Assembly: GCA_009392075.1 (NCBI GenBank) | Contig: VFHG01000174.1 | Span: forward strand, 1-13,583 | Reading direction: 5' to 3' | Source of the DNA: SAR202 cluster bacterium | GTDB taxonomy: Bacteria > Chloroflexota > Dehalococcoidia > UBA3495 | Length of the DNA stretch: 13,583 nucleotides | Shown here: positions 1 through 7,608 of the stretch, one piece after another | Layout of the letters: every line of letters starts with the position of its first letter | How positions within the stretch are numbered: position 1 is the first letter of the stretch | Position numbers and translations under genes: made by a program | The notes under the pieces: model-generated | Seen by the model: only the letters and a program-made list of their open reading frames with translations | Database searches by the model: none | Told to the model about the DNA's origin: nothing

Positions 1-573
1 CCTCTGGTGCACCTGTTGGAAGCTGTTTTCTTCGAGCCATATCCCGAGGATGTGCAGCCGGTGACCGAACCCATCGATTCCGCCACAGCCAAATATGGCG
101 TGGGAACTCTGCGCCCCGTTTGGGAAGATGCGTCCAAAGAAAGCTATTCGCCGCTGATGCGCTACCCCTGGGAACAGACCTGGGCCGCGCTGCAGCGGTT
201 GGCCCCAACCGTCGACGGAAGCCCCTTTGACGGCGTGATCATGGAGTACACCAATCCCAATACCGGTGGGCCGGTGATGCCCACCATCGCCTGCCATGTG
301 CAGTTGCTCCGGCCCGGTGAGCGGACCAAGGCCCACCGTCACACCAACGGGACCATTTATCACGTTGTGCAGGGGGAAGGCCACTCAGTCGTCCACGGCC
401 AGAAGATGGATTGGGAACCCAAAGACGTTTTCTGCGTGCCCGGCTGGACCTACCACGAGCACGTGAACGCGTCGGTCACAGAGCCCGCGGTCCTATTCAG
501 CTTCACCGACACGCCGGTACTGAAGTCCTTGAGTCTGCTCCGTGAGCAGGCCCACCCAGAAGACCACCAGTAA
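1..573 (+). CDS. Gentisate 1,2-dioxygenase-like cupin, 5' partial
   Basis: The frame is open to the left edge, so this is the C-terminal part of a longer protein; gentisate dioxygenases usually have about 350 residues and two cupin domains. The visible 190 residues carry one cupin domain. The first metal motif is His-x-His (codons 334-336 and 340-342, in AHRHTNGT); the second is a PGWTYHEHVN block with the third His at 454-456. The Glu of the general cupin motif is absent, which fits the three-His iron site of gentisate and related salicylate/1-hydroxy-2-naphthoate dioxygenases. Members of this family open aromatic rings with O2 and Fe(II) in the cytoplasm. The GTG at 7 is probably internal, not the start. 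The next gene begins 46 bp downstream on the same strand, so co-transcription is likely. The substrate cannot be read from the sequence; a non-gentisate cupin is possible. Confidence 0.8.
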   Translation, partial: PLVHLLEAVFFEPYPEDVQPVTEPIDSATAKYGVGTLRPVWEDASKESYSPLMRYPWEQTWAALQRLAPTVDGSPFDGVIMEYTNPNTGGPVMPTIACHVQLLRPGERTKAHRHTNGTIYHVVQGEGHSVVHGQKMDWEPKDVFCVPGWTYHEHVNASVTEPAVLFSFTDTPVLKSLSLLREQAHPEDHQ

Positions 574-619
574 TCTAATCAATATCTAGTCCGCCCTTTA
601 TTAATCCGGAGACGATCAA

Positions 620-1441
620 ATGCCCGAGATGAAAATCAGCTTTCTTGGCACGGGTTCCGGCACCTCGACCAACCGTGCCCATACCGCCATGGTCTATGAC
701 TGTGACGACGGCACTAGGCTGCTGATCGACACCAGTTCCGGGAATTCGGTGGCCCGCGGCGGCTCCGATTTGGGCATCCCGGTAGAGAGTTTCGACAAGG
801 TCCTGCTCTCCCACCACCACCCTGACCATATGTCCGGATTGATGTTCGTTCAATTTGTTCGCGCTTTGGCACGACAGGACTCGCCGCCATTGGATGTCTA
901 CCTCACCGAGGAATCTTTAGATTGGGCAATCAAGATGTGCTCCTCCAACTACCTAAACGTCGCCGAGGTAGACCGGCAATGCGCCAAGAACTCGGATGGG
1001 CGTGAGGTCATGCGCTGGACCGTGGTGCAGCCGGGCCAGCAGGTCAAACTCGGGCCCGCAACCACAGCGTACTGCTTCCCGGCCGACCATATCTCCGGCG
1101 CTGTCGGCTGGCGGGTAGACACGGGGGGCATGGGCGTGGTTTTCTCTGGAGACACTCGCTTCAATCCGGAGTTGGTCAAAGCCTCCGAGGGCGTCCGCCT
1201 GCTAATTCACGAGGCGTTCCGGACCGACGAGGACAGTATTTACGCCGACAACCACGGGCACTCAACCGGCGGAGACGCGGGCCGGGCTGCCGCCCAAGCA
1301 GGCGTCACTGAACTGGTCCTGACCCACATAGACTCGGATTTCGACGCCAACCCCCAACCCCTCCTAGACGACGCCAAGAAACACTACAACGGCCCCACCT
1401 CTGCCGCCACCGACCTCCTACAGATAACTGTCGCCAGCTAG
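620..1441 (+). CDS. RNase Z-like metallo-beta-lactamase-fold hydrolase
   Basis: A 273-residue protein with the whole metallo-beta-lactamase core. It opens with the FLGTGSGTS strand (about residues 8-15). The metal motif HHHPDH has H65, H67, D69 and H70. H157 follows in PADH, D178 in SGDTR, and an RNase Z-like NHGHST segment at 211-216 precedes the final H236 in LTHID. This order matches the tRNase Z/arylsulfatase-like branch, which hydrolyses phosphodiesters, sulfate esters or lactones with two metal ions. It lacks any exosite arm I can recognise, so tRNA processing is not implied. The ATG at 620 is chosen because GGAG lies 8 bases upstream (608-611). It follows the cupin gene by 46 bp with no terminator visible between, so it may hydrolyse an ester or lactone in the same catabolic route; that is inference. 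Confidence 0.85.
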   Translation: MPEMKISFLGTGSGTSTNRAHTAMVYDCDDGTRLLIDTSSGNSVARGGSDLGIPVESFDKVLLSHHHPDHMSGLMFVQFVRALARQDSPPLDVYLTEESLDWAIKMCSSNYLNVAEVDRQCAKNSDGREVMRWTVVQPGQQVKLGPATTAYCFPADHISGAVGWRVDTGGMGVVFSGDTRFNPELVKASEGVRLLIHEAFRTDEDSIYADNHGHSTGGDAGRAAAQAGVTELVLTHIDSDFDANPQPLLDDAKKHYNGPTSAATDLLQITVAS

Positions 1442-1672
1442 CAGCGGCGGCGGCACACCACCATTCTCAAACCTATTCTTCCGTCCGTAATCTACCTAAT
1501 TTGGATATCGAATTGACGTAAACGGTAATATGAGCGTGAGTTTGTTTCGGCTAGAATTTCGCGACTTACGTGGGACAAACAACAAGAATTCTCTCGATAT
1601 TACGTAATACTGAACATTAATACACACAATATGGGGTGAAACTTTATTCACTGATTTACGCAGGGGGATAAA
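1442..1672. other. AT-rich intergenic region with repeated TTACGT motifs
   Basis: The stretch between the hydrolase and the lipase remnant is visibly richer in A+T than the flanking genes and holds no convincing gene. TTACGT (or its complement ACGTAA) occurs at 1516-1521, 1566-1571 and 1600-1605, and the last copy lies in a perfect 12-bp palindrome, TATTACGTAATA, at 1598-1609. This would be the upstream control region of the now-broken lipase gene. I could not place a good -35/-10 pair. Confidence 0.35.
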
Positions 1673-2334
1673 ATGACTACGCCACATGATGTGTTTGGGG
1701 AACGTTCCTTATCCGGACCGCCAACAAAGCGAGCTGCCTATTCTGATCGAACATCGCTGTTGATGGCAGAGATGTCCGAATTAGCCTACATCAAGTTCGA
1801 AGTCCCACCGCACACCGATGAAGCCCGCAAAGATGAACTCCGGTAGATTATCGAATCAAGGGAGCAGCCGACGACGGCCAAGCTCAAAACATCTTGGCTA
1901 GCTATGTCACTACAGCGCCTCGTCCGCCCGCGAAAGGGCAAAACAAGACCTGAGAGCCAAATTAGCGAAAGGTCACTTCATCTTGGTGAACACCTATGTC
2001 GTGGGAGACACCCAAGCTTTCCTTGTGATCACCGACCCAGATACGATCGGTCCAGACGAAGACGGAATCGCCGGCTTAAGTTTCCGGGGTACCGAATCAA
2101 CAGAGAACTGGAAACCAATCTAAACGCATTCAAAAATATCGAGAATGGAGTCCCGGTCCATAGCGGGTTCTTGGACATGACGTTAGGTTGCTGGCGAATC
2201 CAAATATGATTTTCCGGGCGTTTTGGTGATTCAAAGGAGTCCGGACAAAACCTCGCTCACCTATCGACGACCACTCCATCGACGCCTATTGCAAGAAACT
2301 AAAGGCCTATGCCCTAACAAGGCTCAATATTTAG
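1673..2334 (+). pseudogene. Broken class-3 lipase (alpha/beta-hydrolase) gene
   Basis: Pieces of one class-3 lipase-like protein lie in order but in different frames. The start is an ATG at 1673 after AGGGGG (1662-1667), reading RAAYSDRTSLLMAEMSELAY and ending at a TAG at 1844-1846. A fragment ADDGQAQNILASYVTTA follows in another frame around 1870-1917. The next fragment (about 1917-2112) runs through HFILVNTYVVGDTQAFLV to GLSFRGTESTENW, the Lipase_3-type FRGT block. Loss of one base near 2113 shifts to the frame of TNLNAFKNIENGVPVHSGFLD (to about 2180). The C-terminal piece DHSIDAYCKKLKAYALTR ends at a TAG at 2332-2334. The GHSLGG nucleophile region that should fall between SGFLD and DHSID is missing, so there is a deletion as well. 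The gene cannot make an active lipase. Family naming is by recognised motifs; the reconstruction is my own manual reading. Confidence 0.75.
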
Positions 2335-2502
2335 CTAGAATTATGCGCGCCGAACGTAGTCCTCTCAAATTATCTGAGGTACGGTATTACCGTCAGCAGC
2401 TTACTGTTCCCTTAACTGGGGTTCGTGGGCCTAGTCGTCTTCGGTAATCACCGCCCTCCAGACGTCCATCCCAAACTCTAGATCTGACTATCGGTTGAGT
2501 CT

Positions 2503-2531
2503 TAGACACGTCTCCCTCCGTGCGCTAGAAT
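2503..2531 (+). promoter_or_regulatory. Sigma70-like promoter before the ThDP enzyme gene
   Basis: TAGACA (2503-2508, five of six consensus bases) is followed after exactly 17 bp by TAGAAT (2526-2531, five of six). Transcription would start near 2538, leaving a leader of about 50 bases before the ATG at 2587. It lies downstream of the lipase remnant and could drive the ThDP and LLM genes. The 252 bp from 2335 to 2586 hold no gene. Confidence 0.45.
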
Positions 2532-2586
2532 ACTCTGCATTGCGATTCAGGCAGTGTTCGAACCATGGCGTGATAAGGAATTGATC

Positions 2587-4227
2587 ATGAACGTGACTGA
2601 AGCGGTGGCCCGCATCTTGAACCTAGAAGGGGTCGAGTGGATCTCTTGTTTTCCGTCCAACAACCTCATTGAAGCGGTGGCGGCGGAGGGCATCCGCACC
2701 ATCATGTTCCGGCATGAACGAGGCGCTATCATGGCCGCCGACGGGTTTAGCCGGATGAACGGCCGCGAGAAGTTCGGCGTGGTTATCACCCAAGGTGGAC
2801 CCGGTTCGGAAAATTCGATGGGCGGCATCGCCCAGGCGTTCGGTGACAATATCCCGATCCTGTACCTGCCCGGCGGGCCGGCGCTCAGTCAATACGCCGT
2901 CCGGCCAAATTTTTCACCCGTGCGTACATTTGAGACTGTCTCCAAATATGGTGAGGTCATCGTTCAAGCCGACCAAGTCGCCAATGTCATGCGCCGAGCG
3001 TTCCACAATCTGCGCAACGGCCGCCCCGGTCCGGTCATAGTTGAGATCCCTTCGGATGTGGGCGTCCAGGAGGTCTCCGAAGAAGGCCTCGATTATCGCT
3101 CGCCGAAACGTTCTCGCCAGTCGCCTACCGCCTCTGACATCAAAGAGGCTGTCACTCTGCTCCTCAATGCCAAAAAACCGGTGATTTGGTCGGGTATGGG
3201 CGTGCTGATGTCCAAGGCCACTGAAGAGCTCAGGGAATTGGCGGAACTGACCGAGATACCGGTTTACAGCACCATGCCTGGCAAGTCGTCCTTCGACGAC
3301 CGGCACCCGCTCGCCTTGGGCGCGGGGAGCAGCGCCACGTCACTACCGGCACGCACCTGGCTTCAGGAGTCGGACGTGCTGTTCGCGGTTGGCTCCAGCA
3401 TGACCAGGACGAGCTATGGCCAGCCGATACCCTACGGTAAGGTCATCATTCATAACACGGAGAGCATAGAAGACCTGAACAAAGATTTTTCGGTGGACGT
3501 TGGCCTCCCCGGCGACGCGAAGCTGACCCTCCAAGCAATGGTTGAAGAAGTGAAAAGCCAGATAGGACAAAACGGCCGCAGAGGCCAGACCAACGTCGCC
3601 GCCGAGATCGCCAAACTCAATGACCAATGGATGGCCGATTGGACCGAGATTCTCAACTCCGACGAGAAGCCGATTAACACCTACCGGGTTATCGGCGAGC
3701 TGGAACGCAATCTAGACAAGGAAAACAGCATCGTCACCCACGACGCAGGCGCTCCTCGCGACACGATCATGCCCTTCTACACCTCGACTGTCCCCCACTC
3801 CTATGTTGGCTGGGGTAAGACCACCCATCTGGGCTACGGCATACCGTTGATGATCGGCGCGAAATTGGCCAATCCCGATAAATTCTGCTTGAACTTCATG
3901 GGTGACGGCGCATTCGGCATGTCTGGTCTGGACATCGAGACCTCTGTCCGGGAAGGCGCGCCGATAACCACCGTCGTCCTGAACAATGGAGGCATGGCTA
4001 CTTACCCTGGGGGGTATCCCATCGCCAACGAACTGTTCGGCACTACTCGCATGACCGGCGACTACGCCAAACTAGCCGAGGGAATGGGCGCGGTGGGAAT
4101 CACAGTGACCGAGCCCGGCGATATTGCAGCTGCGCTGAAAAAAGCCCAGCAATTGAACGCCGAAGGAAAGACGGTCCTCCTGGACATCCACACCAACCTG
4201 GAGGCTCGAAGGTCGAACTTCAGCTAG
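2587..4227 (+). CDS. Acetolactate synthase-like thiamine diphosphate enzyme
   Basis: A 546-residue ThDP-dependent enzyme of the acetolactate synthase/benzoylformate decarboxylase superfamily. The N-terminal pyrimidine-binding domain has the catalytic Glu44 in RHERGA and the TQGGPGSEN segment. A central domain follows. The C-terminal pyrophosphate domain has GDG at 439-441 and Asn-Asn at 466-467, giving the GDG-x(~25)-N metal/ThDP motif. Such enzymes decarboxylate 2-oxo acids and may add the product to a second carbonyl. The N-terminal CFPSNN replaces the GVPGG-type loop of classical acetolactate synthase, so a catabolic lyase or decarboxylase is as likely as branched-chain synthesis; no small-subunit (ilvN-like) gene follows. 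The ATG at 2587 is preferred over the GTG at 2554 because AAGGA (2575-2579) is well spaced before it. It precedes three LLM genes on the same strand and probably works with them. Confidence 0.9.
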   Translation: MNVTEAVARILNLEGVEWISCFPSNNLIEAVAAEGIRTIMFRHERGAIMAADGFSRMNGREKFGVVITQGGPGSENSMGGIAQAFGDNIPILYLPGGPALSQYAVRPNFSPVRTFETVSKYGEVIVQADQVANVMRRAFHNLRNGRPGPVIVEIPSDVGVQEVSEEGLDYRSPKRSRQSPTASDIKEAVTLLLNAKKPVIWSGMGVLMSKATEELRELAELTEIPVYSTMPGKSSFDDRHPLALGAGSSATSLPARTWLQESDVLFAVGSSMTRTSYGQPIPYGKVIIHNTESIEDLNKDFSVDVGLPGDAKLTLQAMVEEVKSQIGQNGRRGQTNVAAEIAKLNDQWMADWTEILNSDEKPINTYRVIGELERNLDKENSIVTHDAGAPRDTIMPFYTSTVPHSYVGWGKTTHLGYGIPLMIGAKLANPDKFCLNFMGDGAFGMSGLDIETSVREGAPITTVVLNNGGMATYPGGYPIANELFGTTRMTGDYAKLAEGMGAVGITVTEPGDIAAALKKAQQLNAEGKTVLLDIHTNLEARRSNFS

Positions 4228-4248
4228 ATTGAACAGGCGGAGCCCTGA

Positions 4249-4278
4249 TTGCCCGTTTCCTGTCTGTATAAGTATACT
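4249..4278 (+). promoter_or_regulatory. Possible promoter before the first LLM gene
   Basis: TTGCCC (4249-4254, four of six) is separated by 18 bp from TATACT (4273-4278, five of six). This lies within the 92-bp gap between the ThDP gene and the first LLM gene. It could be an internal operon promoter. The overlapping AGTATACT is a short palindrome, so a chance match is possible. Confidence 0.35.
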
Positions 4279-4319
4279 TCTGACAAATTTCAGGCCTTGT
4301 GCCGTTGGAGAATAGCTGT

Positions 4320-5315
4320 ATGGCAGTAAAGATGGGTGTGGCGATCGTCAGCAATGACGCCAGGGAGTATATCCAGCAAGTGCGGATGCTGGACGAAGCT
4401 GGAATTGCAATGATCGGCTGCGGTGACTCCCAAGCCCTCTACCACGAGCAGTTCATCCGCTGCGCTTTGGCGGCTGAGCACGCCGAGCGAGCACGGGTCG
4501 GTACCTGGATCACCAATCCTGTGACACGCCACCCAGCCGTCTCCGCCGCGGGCATCGCCACGGTCGACGACCTTGCGCCGGGCCGAGCTTTTCTGGGAGT
4601 TGGGACCGGAGATTCCACGGTCTACAACGCCAACCTCAAACCGGCCACCTTAAAAACCCTTGAGAATTTCATCACCACTGTGCGCGAATTGCACCGGGAC
4701 GGCCAGTCCCAATGGGAAAATAACCCATGTTATCTGACCTGGGCCGAGCGCCAGATTCCGATCGGTATGGCCGTCTCTGGCCCCAAGGCCATGCGAATGG
4801 CCGGCAGACTGGCAGACATCGTGTGGGTGTGCTTCGGCATCCAAGAGGATGAGATTCGCATCGCCAAGGAATACCTGGCGGAGGGCGCCAAAGAGGCTGG
4901 GCGTAGCATCGACGACATTGATGTCTGGTGGATGGTCCAGTTCAACATCGCCGAAACCCGGGAGGCGGCCTTGGAGCCATTGCTGCCAAATCTAGCCACC
5001 TCGGGCCACATCATCTTCCGCTATGGGCTCGACGGCAAAGCAGTCCCTCCGGAACATCAACAAGGCGTCAATGACCTGGCCCGGCTCTACCAACCCATAA
5101 ACCACTTTGGTAATTCGGACCTGCCCGGGGAATTAGGGCTGAAGGATTATTTGGCTGACCGATTGGCCATCGTGGGCACTACCAACGAGTGCATCCAGCG
5201 CATCAAAACGCTGGAGTCCCAAGGCGTAGACCAACTCTTTTTCTACACTGCGCTCGCAGACAAGCAAAGGCTGTTCAACCAACTGGCGGAAGAAGTCCTA
5301 CCCGCGGTTAGCTAA
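4320..5315 (+). CDS. LLM-class flavin/F420-dependent oxidoreductase (Mer-like)
   Basis: A 331-residue luciferase-like TIM-barrel protein. Typical features are an early DEAGIAMIGCGDS strand-helix unit, GTWITNPVTRHPAV, DDLAPGRAFLGVGTGDS (the conserved Gly-rich segment after the GR motif) and a late ADRLAIVGTTNECIQRI segment. The overall pattern resembles the methylene-tetrahydromethanopterin reductase-like branch, many of which use F420, but FMN use cannot be excluded from sequence. The ATG at 4320 has GGAG at 4307-4310; a GTG at 4299 in the same frame lacks this support. It is the first of three LLM genes, 92 bp after the ThDP gene and 89 bp before the next. The three share only the fold and are not recent duplicates. 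Its role may be oxidation or reduction of the same substrate chain; the substrate is unknown. Confidence 0.88.
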   Translation: MAVKMGVAIVSNDAREYIQQVRMLDEAGIAMIGCGDSQALYHEQFIRCALAAEHAERARVGTWITNPVTRHPAVSAAGIATVDDLAPGRAFLGVGTGDSTVYNANLKPATLKTLENFITTVRELHRDGQSQWENNPCYLTWAERQIPIGMAVSGPKAMRMAGRLADIVWVCFGIQEDEIRIAKEYLAEGAKEAGRSIDDIDVWWMVQFNIAETREAALEPLLPNLATSGHIIFRYGLDGKAVPPEHQQGVNDLARLYQPINHFGNSDLPGELGLKDYLADRLAIVGTTNECIQRIKTLESQGVDQLFFYTALADKQRLFNQLAEEVLPAVS

Positions 5316-5360
5316 CGCCTACTGGTTCGGTCCTGAGGAATCTTCGTACAGGAGCGTCCA

Positions 5361-5408
5361 GTGAAGAGATATGATGAAATAGATCTGGTTGAGGGGCATT
5401 ACGAATGA
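5361..5408 (+). CDS. Possible 15-codon upstream ORF overlapping the next start
   Basis: GTG at 5361 follows a good Shine-Dalgarno sequence (AGGAG, 5350-5354) and encodes 15 residues (KRYDEIDLVEGHYE after the start). Its TGA (5406-5408) overlaps the ATG of the following LLM gene (5405-5407) in an ATGA arrangement. This is a classic geometry for translational coupling. The peptide has no recognisable function and could be a chance frame. Confidence 0.3.
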   Translation: MKRYDEIDLVEGHYE

Positions 5409-6520
5409 ACGGTGGCCAAACCCATTTCAGAGACCAACTTGACCGCAATCAGCTGAGTCTTGGCCTGTTTGGACTAAATTGTTCAGGCGGACTTGCCGTC
5501 ACCACCGTGTCCGAACGCTGGGACGCCAGTTGGGAGAACAACCAGAAAGCCGCCGTCATGGCCGACGAGGCCGGTCTCGATTTCATGCTGCCCCTTGGCC
5601 GTTGGAAGGGCTACGGCGGCATCACCGACCACAACGCGTCGAACTTCGAAACGCTGACCTGGGCGTCTGGGATATTGGCCAGCACCCGCAATATCATGGC
5701 CTTCGGGACTACTCACGTCTCGCTCTTCAATCCAGTGGTCGCCGCGAAACAGATGGTAACGGCTGATCACATAGGCCAAGGCCGGTTCGGTCTCAATATC
5801 GTCTGCGGTTGGAACAGCGACGAGTTCGACATGCTCGGCGTCGACCTTGCCCAACATGATGACCGCTACGACCAAGGACAAGAATGGATCGATGTCGTTA
5901 CCCAGGTGTGGTCCTGCGACGGGCCATTTGACTACGACGGCAAGTTCTACCAGGTGCACAAGACCGAGATTTATCCCAAACCTTATGGCGGTGGACGCCC
6001 GACCCTCGTGTGCGCCGGTAACTCGCCCCGTGGGAGGCAATTTGCCGCCCGGAACGCCGATATGATGTTCACCAACCTGCGCGGCGACATCGAAGGAGCG
6101 CGGCAGAACGTAAAGGAGCTACGCGAGATTGCTGCAGGGTACAAACGGGACATCGGCGTCTTCTCTAACGTCTCCGTGGTCTGCCGGCCCTCGAAGAAGG
6201 AAGCAGAAGAGTATTTTCACTACTACGCCGTCGAGAATGCAGACCTTGATGCAGTGGAAAATCTGATCGAGGGCCGGGGTCTCAAGAAACCGGGCATTTC
6301 GGAAGAATTTTTAAAGGGCGCGCGAGTCCGCGCGGCCGCGGGAAACGGCGCCTTGCCGATCGTCGGAAACCCCGACGAAGTCGTCGCGAAGATGAAACGT
6401 CTGTCTGATTACGGCATCTCAGCGCTGGCCATGGGCTTCACGAATTACCTCGACCATTTCCCCTATTTCCGGGATGAGGTGCTGCCCCGACTCGTATCCG
6501 AAGGACTACGCGTAGAATAG
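5405..6520 (+). CDS. LLM-class flavin monooxygenase, RutA-like
   Basis: A 371-residue luciferase-like protein of the RutA/DszA type of FMNH2-dependent monooxygenases, which act with a separate flavin reductase. GRFGLNIVCGW (127-137) corresponds to the GRFGVNLVTGW segment I recall from E. coli RutA. Counting back without gaps, T102 and N131 here fall on the RutA residues tied to flavin N5-peroxide chemistry (T105 and N134); this uses remembered sequence. Other family marks are LGRWKGYGG, DHNASNFETLTWASG, the DYDGKFYQV strand and the VCAGNSPRGRQFAARNAD phosphate-binding region (about 202-219). The ATG at 5405 is preceded by GAGGGG (5391-5396) and overlaps the stop of a short upstream ORF. Pyrimidine degradation is unlikely because no other rut genes are present. 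Probable role: oxygenating cleavage of a C-hetero or C-C bond in an unknown organic substrate. Confidence 0.88.
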   Translation: MNGGQTHFRDQLDRNQLSLGLFGLNCSGGLAVTTVSERWDASWENNQKAAVMADEAGLDFMLPLGRWKGYGGITDHNASNFETLTWASGILASTRNIMAFGTTHVSLFNPVVAAKQMVTADHIGQGRFGLNIVCGWNSDEFDMLGVDLAQHDDRYDQGQEWIDVVTQVWSCDGPFDYDGKFYQVHKTEIYPKPYGGGRPTLVCAGNSPRGRQFAARNADMMFTNLRGDIEGARQNVKELREIAAGYKRDIGVFSNVSVVCRPSKKEAEEYFHYYAVENADLDAVENLIEGRGLKKPGISEEFLKGARVRAAAGNGALPIVGNPDEVVAKMKRLSDYGISALAMGFTNYLDHFPYFRDEVLPRLVSEGLRVE

Positions 6521-6564
6521 TTAGATATCCTCAGGGTCCGACAACAATCCAGTAGAGGTATCCA

Positions 6565-7608
6565 ATGAAATTCCTGGCCATGACTCTCATACCTTACGCT
6601 CCGGACCCAGTGACCGGGATCCAGCCGTCAACCACGGACCGGTTGCGCTCGGTGGTGGACATCGCGGTCTTATCCGAAGAGCTGGAATTCGACGGGTACG
6701 GTGTTGGGGAGCGGCATGAGCGGCCATTCCTGTCTTCGTCCCCGCCGGTCATCTTGAGCCACATCGCCGCCCGGACATCGACCATCAGGCTGTATACAAC
6801 CGTGACAACATTGAGTTTGTTGGACCCGGTGCGGGCATTCGAGGACTATTCGACCCTCGACCACCTGAGCGGCGGCCGCCTCGACCTCATGATCGGCAAG
6901 GGCAACGGTGCAGCTCAAGCCCAGCTATTCCACGTTACGACGGAAGACCAGTGGGAGCGCAACCGGGAGGGCTACGAACTTTTTAGGCGGTTGTGGCGCG
7001 AGGATAAGGTAACCTGGTCCGGGCAGTTCCGGCCTTCTTTGGACGAAGCAGAGACTTGGCCGCGCCCATTGCAGCAGCCGGTCCGCATCTGGCACGGCAG
7101 CGCCACCAGCGAGGCTTCGGTGGAACTGGCCGCCAAGTGGGGAGACCCCCTATTCTCAGCCAACGTAACTAATCCGATAGAACCGTATGCCGCGCTCGTG
7201 AAGCACTACCGAGAACGCTGGGTGCATCATGGCCGCGACCCTAAAGACGCACTGGTCGGCGCAGGTTCGGCCGGATATTACTGCGCCAAAGATTCTCAGG
7301 ACGCCATCGACACATACCGCCCAATGTTCGAGGCCCGGAAGGCAGCGTTTCTGAGGCAAGGTATGCCGCTAGTATTTGACTCTGTAGAGGACGCGATCGA
7401 GCGGAGTTCAGCTCTTATCGGCAGCCCGCAGCAGATCGTCGATAAGGTAATGCGTTATCACGATCAGATGGGCCATGAGGTGCTTAGTATCAATGCCGAT
7501 GGCGCAGGCCTGACTCCGTCACAGCACCGAAAAACGTTAGAGTTATTCCAAAGTGATGTCGCCCCCGCGCTTCGCAAGACGATACCAAGCCGGTCGTTGG
7601 CGCAGTAA
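6565..7608 (+). CDS. LLM-class flavin-dependent oxidoreductase (luciferase alpha-like)
   Basis: A 347-residue protein of the bacterial luciferase-like branch. Diagnostic segments are GVGERHERPF (46-55, with the E-x-H found in many alkanal-monooxygenase-like proteins), LYTTVTTLSLLDPVRAFEDY (77-96), LDHLSGGRLDLMIGKGN (98-114) and, near the end, IGSPQQIVDKVMRY. Members oxidise organic substrates with FMNH2 and O2, with the reduced flavin supplied by a partner enzyme. The ATG at 6565 has AGAGG six bases upstream (6554-6558). It lies 44 bp after the RutA-like gene with no terminator between, so it probably ends the same operon. It is clearly different from the other two LLM proteins, which suggests successive steps rather than gene redundancy. 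Cofactor and substrate remain unknown. Confidence 0.88.
   Translation: MKFLAMTLIPYAPDPVTGIQPSTTDRLRSVVDIAVLSEELEFDGYGVGERHERPFLSSSPPVILSHIAARTSTIRLYTTVTTLSLLDPVRAFEDYSTLDHLSGGRLDLMIGKGNGAAQAQLFHVTTEDQWERNREGYELFRRLWREDKVTWSGQFRPSLDEAETWPRPLQQPVRIWHGSATSEASVELAAKWGDPLFSANVTNPIEPYAALVKHYRERWVHHGRDPKDALVGAGSAGYYCAKDSQDAIDTYRPMFEARKAAFLRQGMPLVFDSVEDAIERSSALIGSPQQIVDKVMRYHDQMGHEVLSINADGAGLTPSQHRKTLELFQSDVAPALRKTIPSRSLAQ

Noticed and set aside
1904..2209. 101-codon plus-strand frame as an independent gene
   Set aside because: Only its last part (about 2113-2180) resembles a protein, and that continues the lipase remnant from another frame; the first part is an out-of-frame reading.
5483..6040. 185-codon minus-strand open frame
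   Set aside because: It lies wholly inside the RutA-like gene, which has clear family motifs and a ribosome site; this is an antisense shadow.
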